From positions 1-41,194 of the forward strand of contig JALFMW010000015.1 in assembly GCA_022782605.1 (NCBI GenBank): DNA of 41,194 nucleotides, given 5' to 3'. The notes beneath the pieces are model-generated. The model saw only the letters and a list, made by a program, of their open reading frames with translations, had not been told where the DNA came from and ran no database searches. Shown here in pieces: positions 10,601-25,300 of the stretch. The translations under genes were made by a program, and so were the position numbers. Within the stretch, counting starts at the first letter, position 1; each line of letters opens with the position of its first letter. This DNA comes from Clostridium sp. GTDB taxonomy: Bacteria > Bacillota > Clostridia > Peptostreptococcales > Peptostreptococcaceae.

Positions 10601-13600
10601 AACCTAATGAAAATGATCCAGAAAATCCTTATGAACCACCATTTGATGAAAGTATAATAGCTCCATTAAGAGGTAAAGGATTATCTAACCTTATTAAATT
10701 TATAGATTCTCTTCCATTAAATGTAGAAGAATTATAGGAACATCCGGAATTAAGTGCTTATTATTAGGGAAGAGAAACTGATGCTGAAGTAGTAGAAGCT
10801 ACTGAAACATATAAAGAGGATTTATTAAATGGTATCTTTAGAAACGCTAAAACTCTCCAAAAAATAAATAATTTCTTAAAAAATAATATATCTTATTTAA
10901 GTAATGATACAAGAAATTATTTAAGAAATATGTTCAATTATATAGACAATAGAAATGCTGCTATGTAGTATGGAGAGGAAGCTAAATAGATCGAACAAGA
11001 ATGGGATAATATAAGAGATACTATAGCTAATAAAAAGTTTACGCCAATTGAAACTTTACTTGATAATTTCATTATAAAAAATGGAGAAGATACTATTAAA
11101 GTAACTGACCTACTTAATATACTAAATTCAAGATTACAAGATAGTGTAAATAAAGGAAATATCGGTTCTTTCTCCTTTAATGACAATTTGCAATCTGCAT
11201 TATAGGATGCTATAAGATGGTGTGATATATTGTAGGCTCATATTATAGCAGCTGAAAATAATGGAAAATCATTAGGAAATTATGGATATAATGTAACTTT
11301 AAATGAAATAGATCCAGAATCCAAGTTAGCTACAATAGATAAAAATTCAGCATAGTTAATACTTAATGACTTATATAAAGTAAGAACATAGTTACATTAT
11401 TATGATACTATATTTAGAGTTAATACTAACTAGAAATTAAAAGTACATAATGAGATAAGAGCTAAATTTGACGTTTATAAATGGGAAAGACTTCATAATT
11501 TATTAAATGAAGATTTTCCGGATGACTGGAAAGGAAAGGATGAACTTATTTCTACTCTTGAATCTTGTGCTACAATTAAATCCCTAAGAGATAATACTGA
11601 CGAAAAGAAATATTAGGTTGATTAGGAAACTCAAGCTAAAATATTTGAAGAAAGTGTTAAAATACAAGATGCTTTATATAAATTCTTTTAGGATAATAAG
11701 AGTAAAATAGACGATGGAACGCTGACTACTATATTAAAGAACAAATTAGATTTTATAGGAAGAAATGATAATGAAGTTAAAGTAGATGCGACTAGTCCAA
11801 GTGATCGTACCTTCTTTTGGTGGTTAGTTTCTAATATTGCAGTAAAATCTTCTGATTTTTATGCTAACTATAAAAATATACTTGTTGGAGATTTTGCTCC
11901 AATTCCGGGATAGGAAGAAGCTGTAAAGATGGCATACTCCTTCTTAACTAATAGAGGCATATTTAAGTAGTTTGCTAAGATATATAATGAGGTAGTAAAG
12001 GATAATATAAAAGAGCTAAAGGATTCTGATTACACTAATATAAATAGTAATTTAATGATAAATCTTGCAAAAGATTCTGGTGATGATAATGATGTTACAT
12101 TACAAATTGTTAATACTATATTATTAGAAGGAATCCCTGGATCTGGTAAAAGTACTGGTTTTTATATTACATTATTAAGGTTACTTAATAAGTATCATAG
12201 TAACGAACTATCTAAAGGAAAAATATGGCTTGTTCATATTAATAAGGAGAAAGCTGAAAAATTAGCTAAAGAAATAGCTAATGTAACTGGTCTTTCAGAA
12301 GATTAGTTTGAATGCATGGGTAAGGATGATTATCTTAAAAAGATAAATGAAAAGTATACTCCTCAACTATTAAAAGAAGATGGTACATTAAAAACTGATG
12401 TTTCTTCTTTAAAAAGAGATGATAATACTTAGTTATATCATTATAAAGAGGAATCTGTTAATACTTCTATAAATCCTGCTCCTTCTTTAGTAATTATGGA
12501 TGAGGTAACAAGATTTTCTTAGTAGGATATGTTATTATCTGATAAATTTCAAGAAGAATATGGAGTTGCAGGAATAGCTACAGGAGACTTTGATTAGTTA
12601 GGAGCAATAGGAACATTTCAAACTGGAACATCCAATAATTCAGATATTATATCATTAAGTTTATTTAGAAATAACTTTATAGGAGGAATTAGATTAGGAA
12701 CTTCTATGAGAACATCTAATTTAATTAAGGATTATAATATACAAGATGCTCGTTCTAAAATGTATGATTTAATTCATACTTTAGTGACAGATGTTCCTAA
12801 AGACGAAATGAAAATAAATTTAAGTTATTACTAGAATAATGATAAGACTAGTGATAACTATGGATTATATGGAGATAAACTAGAAACATTTGGGGATAAC
12901 TTTAAATAGGATATAATATTAATGTTAGACTCCTTAAAAGAAGGAGAAACAGTTAATTTCATAGCATCTGATATTAATTCTGATTTATATAAATATATTA
13001 AACAATTAACTACTTCATCTGAATATAAAGATAAAATTAGAATAGTAAATAGTAGTGATGTTCAAGGTGACGAGGCTTAGTATTATATAGCGGAACTTCC
13101 AAATGTTGGAATCAGTGATAGCGCAAATAATAGTGAAAAACTTAGTTATTATTAGTTTAAAGTAAAACAATTCTATACAGCTATATCGCGTGCAAAATAG
13201 GCTACTTTAATAGTAGATAATATATCAACTAATAATATAGCTACTTGTAGTAGAGTAAAAAATCCGGATATTTCTTCATTAAGTAAGAAAGGAATAGAAA
13301 ATTATACTAATTAGACAAAAGAAATGTTTAATAAAGTAATTACTAACGAAGATGGCAAAGTTAAGTTTATTCCCCTTACTTAGAAATAGACTCCAGCACC
13401 TACTACTACTACTACAGTAGAAGAACCTCCTAAAAATGATTTTGAAGGAGAGAAAGCTCCTATAAAGAAGGGAATAACAAGTATCAATAATGAAGAAGAA
13501 GGAGTATTTAATATGTTGATGTATAGTATGCCTGTAAATGAAACAGGAGGTTATAGAGTTGATAATCCTAATTCTTCCATAGGATATGATATAAAACCAG

Positions 13601-16377
13601 GACTTAATTCTAAAGATAGAATAGATGGAGTTAATGGTATGATGAAAATAGTAGGAGAATCTAGAAAACCAAATGCAGAAATTGATGCTAATGGCAATAT
13701 TATAGATTCAGAAACTGTATTACATAAATTATCTACTATTAGAAGTGCTGGCTTATTCTGTAAAGATAAATCTGAAATTATAGAAGAAGTTAAAAGATAG
13801 CTTGATATTAGAAATCAAGATATTGGAGTAGACTTTGTTTATATATAGAAACCTGTTTAGAATGATGATAATCCTGATTTAGGAGAAAAGAAACATAATT
13901 CTAAGAGATTTATTAGATTTATAAAAGATAGCGCAGAATATGTAATGGGTATCTTTAAAGGAGGAAACGAAAGTAAAAGAACCAAACAATCTGAAAGAGA
14001 TAAGTATATAGAAATGATAGTATATACTAAAGGCAAAAGTAACGAAGGGAAAGAATTAAGAACTAATATTCTTGAAGTCCCTCTACTTATATTTACTTCT
14101 CCTCTAACTATGTTAGAAACTAAGGGTTTTGAACAACTTAAAGATGCTTATTATAAGGGTTATGTTGGACAAAAAGATAGTCTAATTAATTTCTTATAGT
14201 ATTTATAGAATACCGATGAAGGTAAAAGTTTACCTAATTCATAGAATATGGTAGAGCTATTAAAGTTATATACAAGAAAAGGAATGGAAGGAGATTTTGT
14301 ATATTACTTTGATGATGATTTTACTTTAGCTAAAAATGCAACTGATATTACTGGTCCTTATTTAATAAATCATGATAAAGGTTCTAAATATATTTATAAT
14401 CAAGAAGATTTTGGTTATGAAGGAGATTGGACAAGTCTTGATTAGTTAGATAAAGGAGCATATAAACATTCTAAAGTATATGCATTAGAATAGGACGAAC
14501 TGGATGATGATGGAAATCTAATTGCAAAAGCAGGTACTTATTTTATGATAGTATCTACTAAGTTTGATAACTTAGATGATGAAGGAATGATAAGAGCATA
14601 TAAGGCGTAGAAAGGAAAAGGAGGGCCTTATAATATGGTATTTGTAGATACTCCTAAAGTAAGTATTACGGATTATTTCCAAAATGCTGAATATCTAAGA
14701 ATGAGAAAAGGAGATGGGGATTTCTCTATTGATAAGCATTTAGGAAATATGTTAACCACTTTTAGGCTTGCTCAAGCATTTGCTAAGGATGAATCCCATT
14801 TTGATAAACGTTATCAGGAAATAAAAAAGAATTTTTATGATAAAAATAATAAGAGTCTATAGGAAATAGATGATGAATGGAATTTATTCAAAAAAGTAAT
14901 TGGATTCATTAATTAGAAAATAAATGATGGAAAATGGACTCCAGTTGCTTTACTTGATTATCTGAAGAATCCTGCAGACGAAGAATTACTTCAATTTGTT
15001 AAAGATAACATTGGAGAAGGTAAACTTTATGATAGATTCAAGAATACTAAATCTCTAACTAAATATATTAATGCTTTAGTATTAAAATTTGGTAATGATA
15101 TTAGAGCTAATATATTAGGTCCAGCAAGACCTGATGTAGAAGACAACATTCCTAAATTTGATAGTTCTGTACTAGAAAATCATAAATATATAGAATAGGA
15201 TGTAAAGGAAACTTATTCTAACAACTTTGATGGTATATTTGTCAGAGGTATTAATAATGGAAATGATATTGCTATTGATGGTAATAACTATAGAGGTATT
15301 GAGTGTGATAATAATATGCATATGGTATCTGGCGGCAAAGACTATGGTTCATTTACAGTCAATGGTAAAATTGATCCAACATCTATGGTATTTGATATAT
15401 TTGGAATGATCTCTTCTATTAATGATTCTATTGATAAAGGAAATGAAAAAGGGACAAAATGGGCTTATGATTTAGTCAGATATACTAGAAATAATTGGGT
15501 AGTAAATGATGATGAAAATTCAAATGAAGAATCTATTTCTTATAATGATTTAATTAATTTATTTATTAATCCTAATAAAGTAACTAATCTTATAAAGTCT
15601 AAATCTTATAAAGATTGGATAAATAGTCATCCTAATACCAAAGAACTAGATATAACAAAAGATGTAAATCTATTCTTAAAGATTTTAGATGATTTAAGAA
15701 TACCTACCTTCTTTTCTAATGGAAAATTCGATATATTTGGAACAAACGAAAATATATTAAAAGAATATAGAGATTCTAATTATATTATCCTAGATGGTAA
15801 TAGCTCTGGAGTTTATTAGATAGATAATAAGGGAACACTAGTAAATATTAGTTTAGAAGACTATGAATCTACTTTAAGTCAAGACGAACTTTTATGGTTA
15901 AAAGATAATTATAAAAGCTATCAAGATAACCCTAATTCTATCTAGTTTGCAAGTACTAAATAGAAAGAATAGATGGAAATCTATGATTTCTTATAGAAAC
16001 ATAAGCCTTCAGAACCTCCTACTAATGAATTTAGTATTGATAATTTAAAATTGTCAGAAGATTAGTTATCTTTATTTGCATAGGTATTTACAGATAATAA
16101 TATTGGTGCATTAGAAGAAAATGATGATTTTAAAGATTGGATAAAAGAAACTATGGATGCTGCTAATGAAGCTAAATAGTTAGGGGACGATTCAATAGTA
16201 GCTGAAGTTATTTCTGGTGCTATAAATGATATAGACGATAGGTTAGGTAATATAATGACTCAAGAACAAAAGGATGAATTGACTACTTCATTAATAAATT
16301 ATTTTAATACACTAGAGTTTAAAGATAATAATGAAGACTCAATTACTGGATGTTCTATCCCTAATTTACCATTTTAA
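7654..16377 (+). CDS. Giant virion protein (2907 aa) with embedded superfamily 1 helicase domain
   Basis: Starts MEKQ, with TAG already at codon 4, and ends in TAA at 16375-16377. The N-terminal third holds hydrophobic helices (around residue 269, KIVPAFIPGVNTWYLG, and around 620, FIGGLLGGGIATQ) and long helical segments. Residues about 1470-1870 contain a helicase core: Walker A GIPGSGKST (K1499), Walker B LVIMDE (D1616, E1617), motif III GDFDQLGA (Q1648, encoded by TAG), a QGDEAQ segment like motif V, and motif VI FYTAISRAKQ (R1846). This order fits UvrD/RecD-like SF1 enzymes. A Pro/Thr linker follows, then about 1000 residues I cannot assign. The gene sits just before the RNA polymerase gene and is likely packaged and injected with it. 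A helicase could open DNA for the polymerase or drive DNA entry; both are inference. Confidence 0.88.
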
Positions 16378-16385
16378 TAAAGGTT

Positions 16386-19300
16386 ATGAGTAATTGTACA
16401 ATTGATTTAAAAAGTTTTTCAGGAAAAAGTTTGGAAGAGATCAAATAGGGTCTCTCCCAAACTCAATTTTCTCCTGATGAAATGATCTCTGCTATTAGAG
16501 ATTATGTAACAGATCCTAGAAAGAAATAGATGATTGGTGTTTGGAAATTATTATCTATAAGAAATCCAAAAATTAAAGCATTCTATGATTTCTTTATATA
16601 GGAAGATAATAAAAAATTTAATATAAGTTAGAATGTAATTAATTTCTTAAATCCTAAATCTTCAACTAATGATTCTACTCCAGCAGTAAATGATAGTAAA
16701 GCAGAAGTATTAGATAACCCGACTAAAGTATAGTCTGATTTACATAAGAGTAGAAATTTTTTAGATGAAGCATTTAGATTCAATAGTGATGCTATCAATA
16801 AATATAGAAAAGAAATTAATAGACAACTTAATGGAGTAGAAAATGATAGAGTAAACAATTAGGAAGATTATAATCGTTCTATAATAGCCTGGAAAACTAG
16901 AATATTTAGTAATATTATTGATTGGCTTAAAAATAACGGACAGTAGTCTGCTGCATCTGCTATATTAAACAGAATAGGAGATATTAATAATGTAGATGAA
17001 TATGACTCTATTATGGATATATTAGATGATATATTTAGTAGAAAAAACTTTAATGATACTATAGTTTGGTCCTATGGCAAACTTAGCGTTAATAAAGGAA
17101 TATATAATAAAGCGTCTATATATGGAGATTATGTTACTCTAAAATATTTTGATAAAGTTCTAAAAGATTTAAGAGGAAATAATATTTGGATTGGAAAAAG
17201 AGAAAAACCTTCTTCATTAAAAAGATATGGTTCTAATTCTTATATGGCTATAAAGACATGGAATGATGAAGAAAGAGGAATTGATCTTAAAGATATGACT
17301 GATACTAGAGTTACCGGCTTTATAGAAAATATTCCTATGTATAAAAAAGTAGGTAATGAATGGGTTAAATAGGAAGGTCGATATCTTACATATCCTCAAG
17401 TTGAAGCTATTAATATGAATTTATATTCTATAGCTACGACACAAGCTGCTCGTAATGAAAGGATAACTAATCCAGATTTAATATATGAAATAAGAGAGAT
17501 ATATAAGAGATAGTTTGGAATAATTGAAGGAACTGAAATAGTTAATAAATATTTAGCAGGTAAAACAGTCTCTGAACTTATTACTTCTTTATACGACGAT
17601 CCTATTAAAGTCTATCCAATGATTCTCTATATATTAAGTCATGATAATAACTTAATTTAGAACTTAAAATGGAGTTATAATCATAAATACTTAGTAAGTT
17701 TAAATCCAAGTGATATAGACTCTATTTATTCATTATGGAATGGATTATTTAATCCTGAAAATAATAGTAACCTATTTTCTAAGTATTATGAAAACGGTGT
17801 AAATCCAAATAATAAAGAATATAATATCTTTAATCTATATATGGCTTCTGTTATATCAACTGAAAAGTCTAATAGGATTGGATATGATATGATGGAAGAA
17901 GGACTTGCTCACTATTCAGAAAAAAGAGCAAATTCTCGTCTAAATAATTTACAAGAAAATATTAACTCTAATGTATCACCTAATAGATTAAAAGCTATCA
18001 GAAAGAATTTATCTGAAGAAGAATAGTTAAAATAGCAGAATGGAGTATCTGTGTCAAATAATTTTAATGAAGGCGGTACTACAGTAACTATTAAATGTGG
18101 AGATTATGAAATATCTATTGATGACACACAATTAAGAAAAGAAGATAGTATAATTCTAAAGAAAAGAGGATCTATTATAAAATGGAATAGATTAAAAGCA
18201 ACTGAAGCATATGATATATTTAAAGATTTAGTTCCATTATTTTCTTGGACTATTCATCCAGAATTAGGAGTAGACTTCTATGGATAGTATGCTTTGTTTA
18301 ATACATTTGCCACTTTAAAAGGAAGCACTACTGAAGCATTACATTCTCTTACTACATTAGCTAGTTATATAGTTTATAACACAGAAGTTACTATGTAGGA
18401 ATCAGACGATCCAAGAAATTTTCAAAATAATATAAGAAAATATTATAAGAATAATGAAGCTCCTAAATTAGTAAATTATGTATCCTATTATCAAATAGCT
18501 GCTACAGGAAAGGCTTTTACTGAATTAAATGAATTTTCTAAAGCATTAGACGATTATAATGGTATTATTGATTAGATCACTAATAAAGATGCTTCAAATA
18601 AATCTATATCTTCTGCAGGATTAAGTGCTATTGCTACTAAACTTCCTTTATTTATAAAATTAATAACAGGAAGAGAAGATAGTGCTTTAAAAGGAAATAG
18701 CATAGAAAAATTATATAATGGGAAAAACTTCATTCGTGATGTTAGAGGAAAAGATGGTTCTATTAAAAAAGGAACTGACTTTAATGAAAGAGAATTTATT
18801 CTTTCCCAGCTATTATTTGACTATTACGGATAGAGTACTTCAGAAGGAGGAACTATAAATAAAGGAGATACTAATGCAGTTATTGGAGTAAAACCAGGTA
18901 TTTATTCTGATAAATCAAGATTAGCTTCTACTCTTATTTATTTAAATTAGCCGTTTGTCTCTTATAATGGAAAAAATACTACTTTAAGTTAGTTACTTAC
19001 AAGCAAAGATCCTGAATCTGAAATACGTAAACAAATTGCCTTTGAAATTGGTAATATATACTCTAATACTTTTAACTAGATAGAGGATACTTTAAGAGTT
19101 ATTAATTCTGAATTAGTTAATTTATATCCAGAAATGAATCCAAATACATTAAGCATTGTTGATTGTTATCAATGGGCAAATGACTGGATTAGAAAGAAAG
19201 CTGTAGAATTAGCTAGTAATGATGGAATAACTCCGGATGAATATTGGAGTAGTACTAATTAGTACCAATAGCCAAGTACTAAATCTAATATATTACCTTA

Positions 19301-22300
19301 TGTAAAAAAAGCAGAAGGATTACTTGAGGAAAGAATTCATAATGCTATTTATAGTTTACAATAGAAAGGAATAGATGTTAGATTTATACAACAAATATCT
19401 TTTATTAAAGATAAAAAGACTGGATTTATATATGGGAATCCTCTGCTTATAAATGAATTATTCCATGCAAAAGTATTAGAGGGAGGAGTAGATGGTAAAT
19501 ATACTCAGCTTCCTAAAAATATATGTATGAAGATATAGGCAGCATATGAGAGAAACGATCATCCTAAATCTGATGATGAAGGAATGATATATTCTGATTA
19601 TACTACTGGAATACTTGAATTTGAATCAGAGGAAGATTTCTGGAATAGAAAGAAAGTACAAATGGTATCTGATTTACTTCAAGATGTAAAAACAGATGGT
19701 ATTAATTTAAGTCAAATAAAATAGAATAAAGATTTAGCTACAAGAATATCTATTGCTAATAGAGGATGGATTCGTTCTGCTACTAATTAGTTAATTATTT
19801 GTAAAGTAACTAATGGAGAATATTCTAAAAGTTTCTGCACTTCTAATGATATTATAGGTGAGGGATGGGCTCCTTATAAAGCATTAATAGATAACTTATA
19901 TCAATTAAAAGCTGATCATCCTGATTTTGATTTTGATACTATCGATTTTGAAAATGCTAAATTTGATTTTGGTAAATTAGTAGAAGCTGTAAATAGATTT
20001 TATCCAGAGATTTTACTTAATGACTTAAAAGAATCTTTAGTACAAGGATTAATCCCATCTAAATTTGAAGAGTTATCTAGTAAGCCTACGAGAAAGAAAA
20101 TGATTTCTGAAATAATGAAATCATATAAAAGATGGACTAATCGCTATTCTTATAGACTTACTAAATCAATTGATGAACTAATATCTAATAGGTAGAACGA
20201 ACTAGATAATATGTCTGATGAAGATATAGAATTCTAGTATGTAAAAACATTAGCTTAGAATTAGGTCGATAAATTAACTTCTAAAAATAGGATAGAAGAG
20301 TTAGTAAATAGTTTAAAAGAAGCTAAAAACTATGATTTTATAAAAGGAAGATTCGATAGATGGAATAGTGATCATAATTATAAACTTGAAATAAATCCTG
20401 AACTTATTAAGTATAATTTAGTAGATTATTGGTTAGGAATGGAGGATTTAACTTCTTCTGTAGGTACTATCATTAATCACCCATTTAAAAACTTTAAGTT
20501 AGATGGAAATATAGGAGAAATGTGTGCTCAAGCTGCTGGATAGTAGATTAAACGTGAGGTATCTAATACATCAGCTAAAGTGTAGAATACTCCCAAATTA
20601 ATTAATGGTAGACTTCCTAATGAAAAAATTATAGTTCTTGATGATGCTCATCATGTTGTATTTAATCCATTTGGAGATGGATATGAAAATGGTAAATTAA
20701 AATAGGCAGCTACCGTGATGGATGGTGCTACTTTCGTAATACCTCCATATCGTATGGATGAACAAGTGTCTCAAGGTTCACAAGGTAAAAGTACTGATTC
20801 TAAGCCTATTCATAATGATATAGAATTTAAAACAGCTACTGGAGTAATTATTAAAACAGCAGCATTCGTTCTTACTAATGCTCGTATTCGTACTTCTCAA
20901 TCAAATCAATTCTTAATACATAATATGTTAAAGAATGATTTTGGTAAATAGAAAATATTTATTGATTATAATGGATATAAAATCCCTTATAAGGAAGTAT
21001 ATTTTTATTAGAATGGATAGTTTTATCATAGAGTATTTGAACCAAATCAAACTGGAGAGGAATCCATTAAATTTAGAGATATTCCAGTATATAGGGATGG
21101 AACTCCTAAAGTAGATATTTCTAAAGTACAAGTAACTACTACAACTAGACCTATTACCAACAACTATGATTTATGGACATTATTTGGTGGAGCATATTCT
21201 GCATCATTAAATAATGGATAGCTTGAATATATGGAAGATAATACTTCATGGGAAAATGTTGATATGGCTATGAACATGGTTGGTACTAAAAATAAACTAG
21301 AAGATGGAACAGAAATATCTAAAGTAGTAGATGCTAATGATGTTGATTAGCCTTTAAAGAGAGCACGTATCTCTATGTGTGTTACTGAAGGAGCTATTAA
21401 ATAGGGAGCAGCTAATACTAACAGACTAAGTACTTTAAATGATGAAAACTATGAAGTAACTTATATGAATCTATCCGACTTAGATGGAGGTTAGCAACTA
21501 GATGCTGAACATAATGCTGATGAAGCATATATTTCATTAATGACTCAAGTAGTTAATGCTTTAGGTGCAAGAGGATATTCTTCAATAGAAGCATCTAAAG
21601 TATATGATGCTTTAAATTCATTAACTAATATAAATTTAAAACATATATTTGATGGAGTAAAAGACGAACTTGGGGATAAAGGAGCCGGTAAATTAGTAAC
21701 TGAATTTAGTAAATATGCAGCCAAAGCTTTAAGAGGAAAAGCAGATCCAGGTTCTATGTTAGAAGCTCTTCTTTATAATATAAGAACAGATAATGGAGAT
21801 ATAAGTGTAGAATAGCTAGCTAAAAACTTCTCTATTAGTAATCCTTCAGTATTTGGAAAGATTATTAGTAGTATAGCCTCTTTATTCACATAGAATGGTA
21901 TTAGAATTAAATTTCCAGGCTCTATGGATGTTCTTACTCCTTCAGATGGTATTTATAAATTATATGGAGGAAAATTAGTTCAATTTAGTAATTATCTAAA
22001 AGGGCCTGAGCTTATTCCAGGATCTTATGATGCTCTTACTAAGTAGGATATAGAATAGTTAAAAGAACTTCAGAAATAGGCAGATAATACTCCTTTACAT
22101 AGAGGAGATATTAATATGGGAGCTTCTTATAAGATATTTATAAGTGAAGAATCAGATTCAGAAGGAAATCCTATTTATAAATAGGTAGATTTAGATGGAA
22201 ATCCAACTACTGAAAGTATATAGATAGAAGATCCTACTGTTTACCGTAAATTTAGAGACTTATTAAATACAAAAGAAAATGAAGATGGTTTAACTAATTA

Positions 22301-25300
22301 CTATCTTATTGAAGATGTAACTAAAGGAAGGGATTTAGCTTGTATAAATTACTAGTTTGAAGGAACCTTTATTAATGATAATGGAGAACCTAAAACACAA
22401 GAATATTGTTTATGGGATTTAGATGCTATACATGATGCTTATGCAATAACAGAAGGTGATTATGATTATGTATTAAATACTGAAAATCCTCGTGCTGCTT
22501 TTACTAATTTATTTGAAAATATTCCTTTAGATAAAATATCTTTTAATGATGTTAATTCATTTAGAACTTCTGTTAAAACAGTAATGTTACAACAAGCATT
22601 TAATGCTTTAGGTTCTGGAAATGAAGGAATAGTTGAAATAGATGGAAGAAGAGTTTAGGTTAACAAAGCCTCTTTAAGGATGAAAGCATATGAAGCTATA
22701 GCATCTGAAAATTATGCTACAACTTTTGGCTTAACTGTAAATGATTCTCTTGATAGTATTAAAAATGATCCTTTATTTTTCTTAAAGAGAAATGCTAAAT
22801 TATTATTAAGCGATACAACAGATGATAATAAGTATGATTTAAAATTATCTACTACAAATGGGATTAATTATCATTTATTATTAGATGATGGTTAGGCTAC
22901 TATTGAAGGATTAATTCCAAAAGATGTTGAATTTGATGTTTTTGGAGATAACGCATGGGTATGTAATGATAAACATGAACATTTATATAAAGTTCCTGCA
23001 TCAAATGGAAAAGTACAATGTACTATATACGAAGATGCTAAAGGTAATGAAATTATAAGAACAGATGCTAAAGGAATTAAGTTCTTAACTGAATCTTTAA
23101 ACTATAGTCAGATATTTGCTACAAAATCTCTTGCTTAGAAAAAAGGATTAGTTAATTTATTTAAAGAATTATCTATAAGTGATAATTATAGAATACAAAA
23201 CTTCTTAAATAATATAGTAGTAACTAAGGAATAGAAAGAACTTCCTTTAAATTAGAGACCTACTGCTAGAGATATTATAGAATCTAATACTGATAAAACT
23301 TTAGCTAAAAGTTAGCTTTAGTGGATAAGTAGAATAGAACACTTCTATGACAATCAAATGTCTGCTATTTAGGAATTAAATAGAGAACTTGAAACTGCTA
23401 CCTCGGAAGATCAACTTAGTGAAAATACTAGAAAGAGATTCCGTTCTATGATAAGAAACGCAAGAGAAACAATGACTTCATTTATTAACTCACTAGATTT
23501 TATTGCTTCTCGTACTCCTGCTCAATCACATCAATCATTCATGCCTATGACACTAGTAGGATTTGATAAAGCAGGAAAGAACTCAGCTTATGTAAGTAGA
23601 TGGTAGTTATGGTTACAAGGTTCGGATTATGATATTGATAAAGTAAATATGTTAGGACAAGCTATAAAGAATGGTAAATTTATAAAGTGGAGTAACTTTA
23701 TGAGTTTACAAAGTCCTGAGTTATTAAGAGCTTCTAAAGAATTACCTTTCCCAACTGGGAAAGAATTAGAAGTTGTCTCTACTCTTAATAAAAGAATCTA
23801 TGATTATATGGATAAACCTATTTCTATAAGAACTATAGAAAACGGTTATATATTTACATTACCAAATCATGCGTTTGATTAGTATGTACTTACTAAAGAA
23901 GGAAATTAGTGGACATTAAATTAGATTAATAATGATAATTACACTAAATAGATAACTCCTTTTGAAGCTTACATTCTTGAAAGAGCAGTTTCTGATAGAA
24001 TACCAGAAGGAGATACTTTAGTAAATAATGTAACTGGAGTTAATTTTGATTAGTCAAGTGGAATTATTAATGAAGTAAATGGAGATACAATAGTATCTAC
24101 TAAAAATTCTAAATAGTACGATTACAATGCGGATTTAAATGAATTTAACTCTACATTATAGGATATTATATTTGATAATAAAGGAAAAGTAATGGAAAAT
24201 CCTAACTCTATTAAAGCATTAGCTTTAATGATAGATGCTTATAATAGATTTGGATAGACATTAGAAAATAATACTCCTTTAGTAAAAGCTATAAATAAAC
24301 ATAATACTTATCTTAATGATAAATCAAAAGATTCCAAAGAAGCTGCTATTAACTTTGTTAGTTCCTATATTTATAAAATATCTAGTGATCCTGTAAACAA
24401 TTTATAGGCAATGACCTCTATTGATGTTCCTACAGATAGGATTAAAGATATAGCAAAGAGTTCCTCTAAAGCAGCCCAACAATTAAGGTTTGATCCAGGA
24501 AACTTTGAAAGTAAAATTAGATAGCAAGTACTTACTTTAGGTGGTAAACAAAATACTGGTATTGTTGCTTCTGCATTAAAAACATTTGAAGCAATGAGTT
24601 AGGCTTGTTATGAAATTCTTAATTTTGGAACTCAAGAAGAATAGGAAAATTTACTTTCTCATAAAAAGATTGCTGGATATAATGTTGATTTAGTAGCTAA
24701 TGCATATGCTAAGAATTATGCTAATATACGTAGTGGGATAATATTAAATGCTTTATCTAAGGTAAATAATATAGAAGATGCATTTATATTATTCTCTGCA
24801 TTCTTATCACTTTCTACAGACAATGCTAAGGATCCTACTTTACCAAAGATTAATGCTACTCCTTAGATGATCGGACTTTACATGGCAGGTTTATCTATGG
24901 GATTGCCTCTTGACTTCTTGTGTGATGTAATGCAATCTAAGACGGCAGTAATATTAGCTGATTTATAGCAAGGAAATATATTTGCTAATACTTAGGGATA
25001 GTATAGAGTAAGTGGAGCTATTGATTATCTAAAGAAAGGACCTGATGTTAGTTTAGATAATGGTTCTATTATATTATTAAGAGAGGTAATGAAAGCATTT
25101 AATTACCCAGTAACAGATTAGACTCCATTATCAAGACTTAAAAATATATTACTTGGGGATTCTCAAGAAAGTCCAAGGGATATAGAAAAAGCACGTAAGG
25201 TTTTACGAATCTTTGATAAAATAACACATAGAAGTGATAAAAAGTTAGATGAAGAAGAACCTCTACATATATAGAGTATTAATTCTCAAATAAATAATGA

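Noticed and set aside
10938-11186. Minus-strand ORF of 82 codons, with similar ones at 658-936, 16628-16858 and 33035-33250
   Set aside because: They lie antisense to long recoded genes, have no motifs and show the composition of shadow frames.
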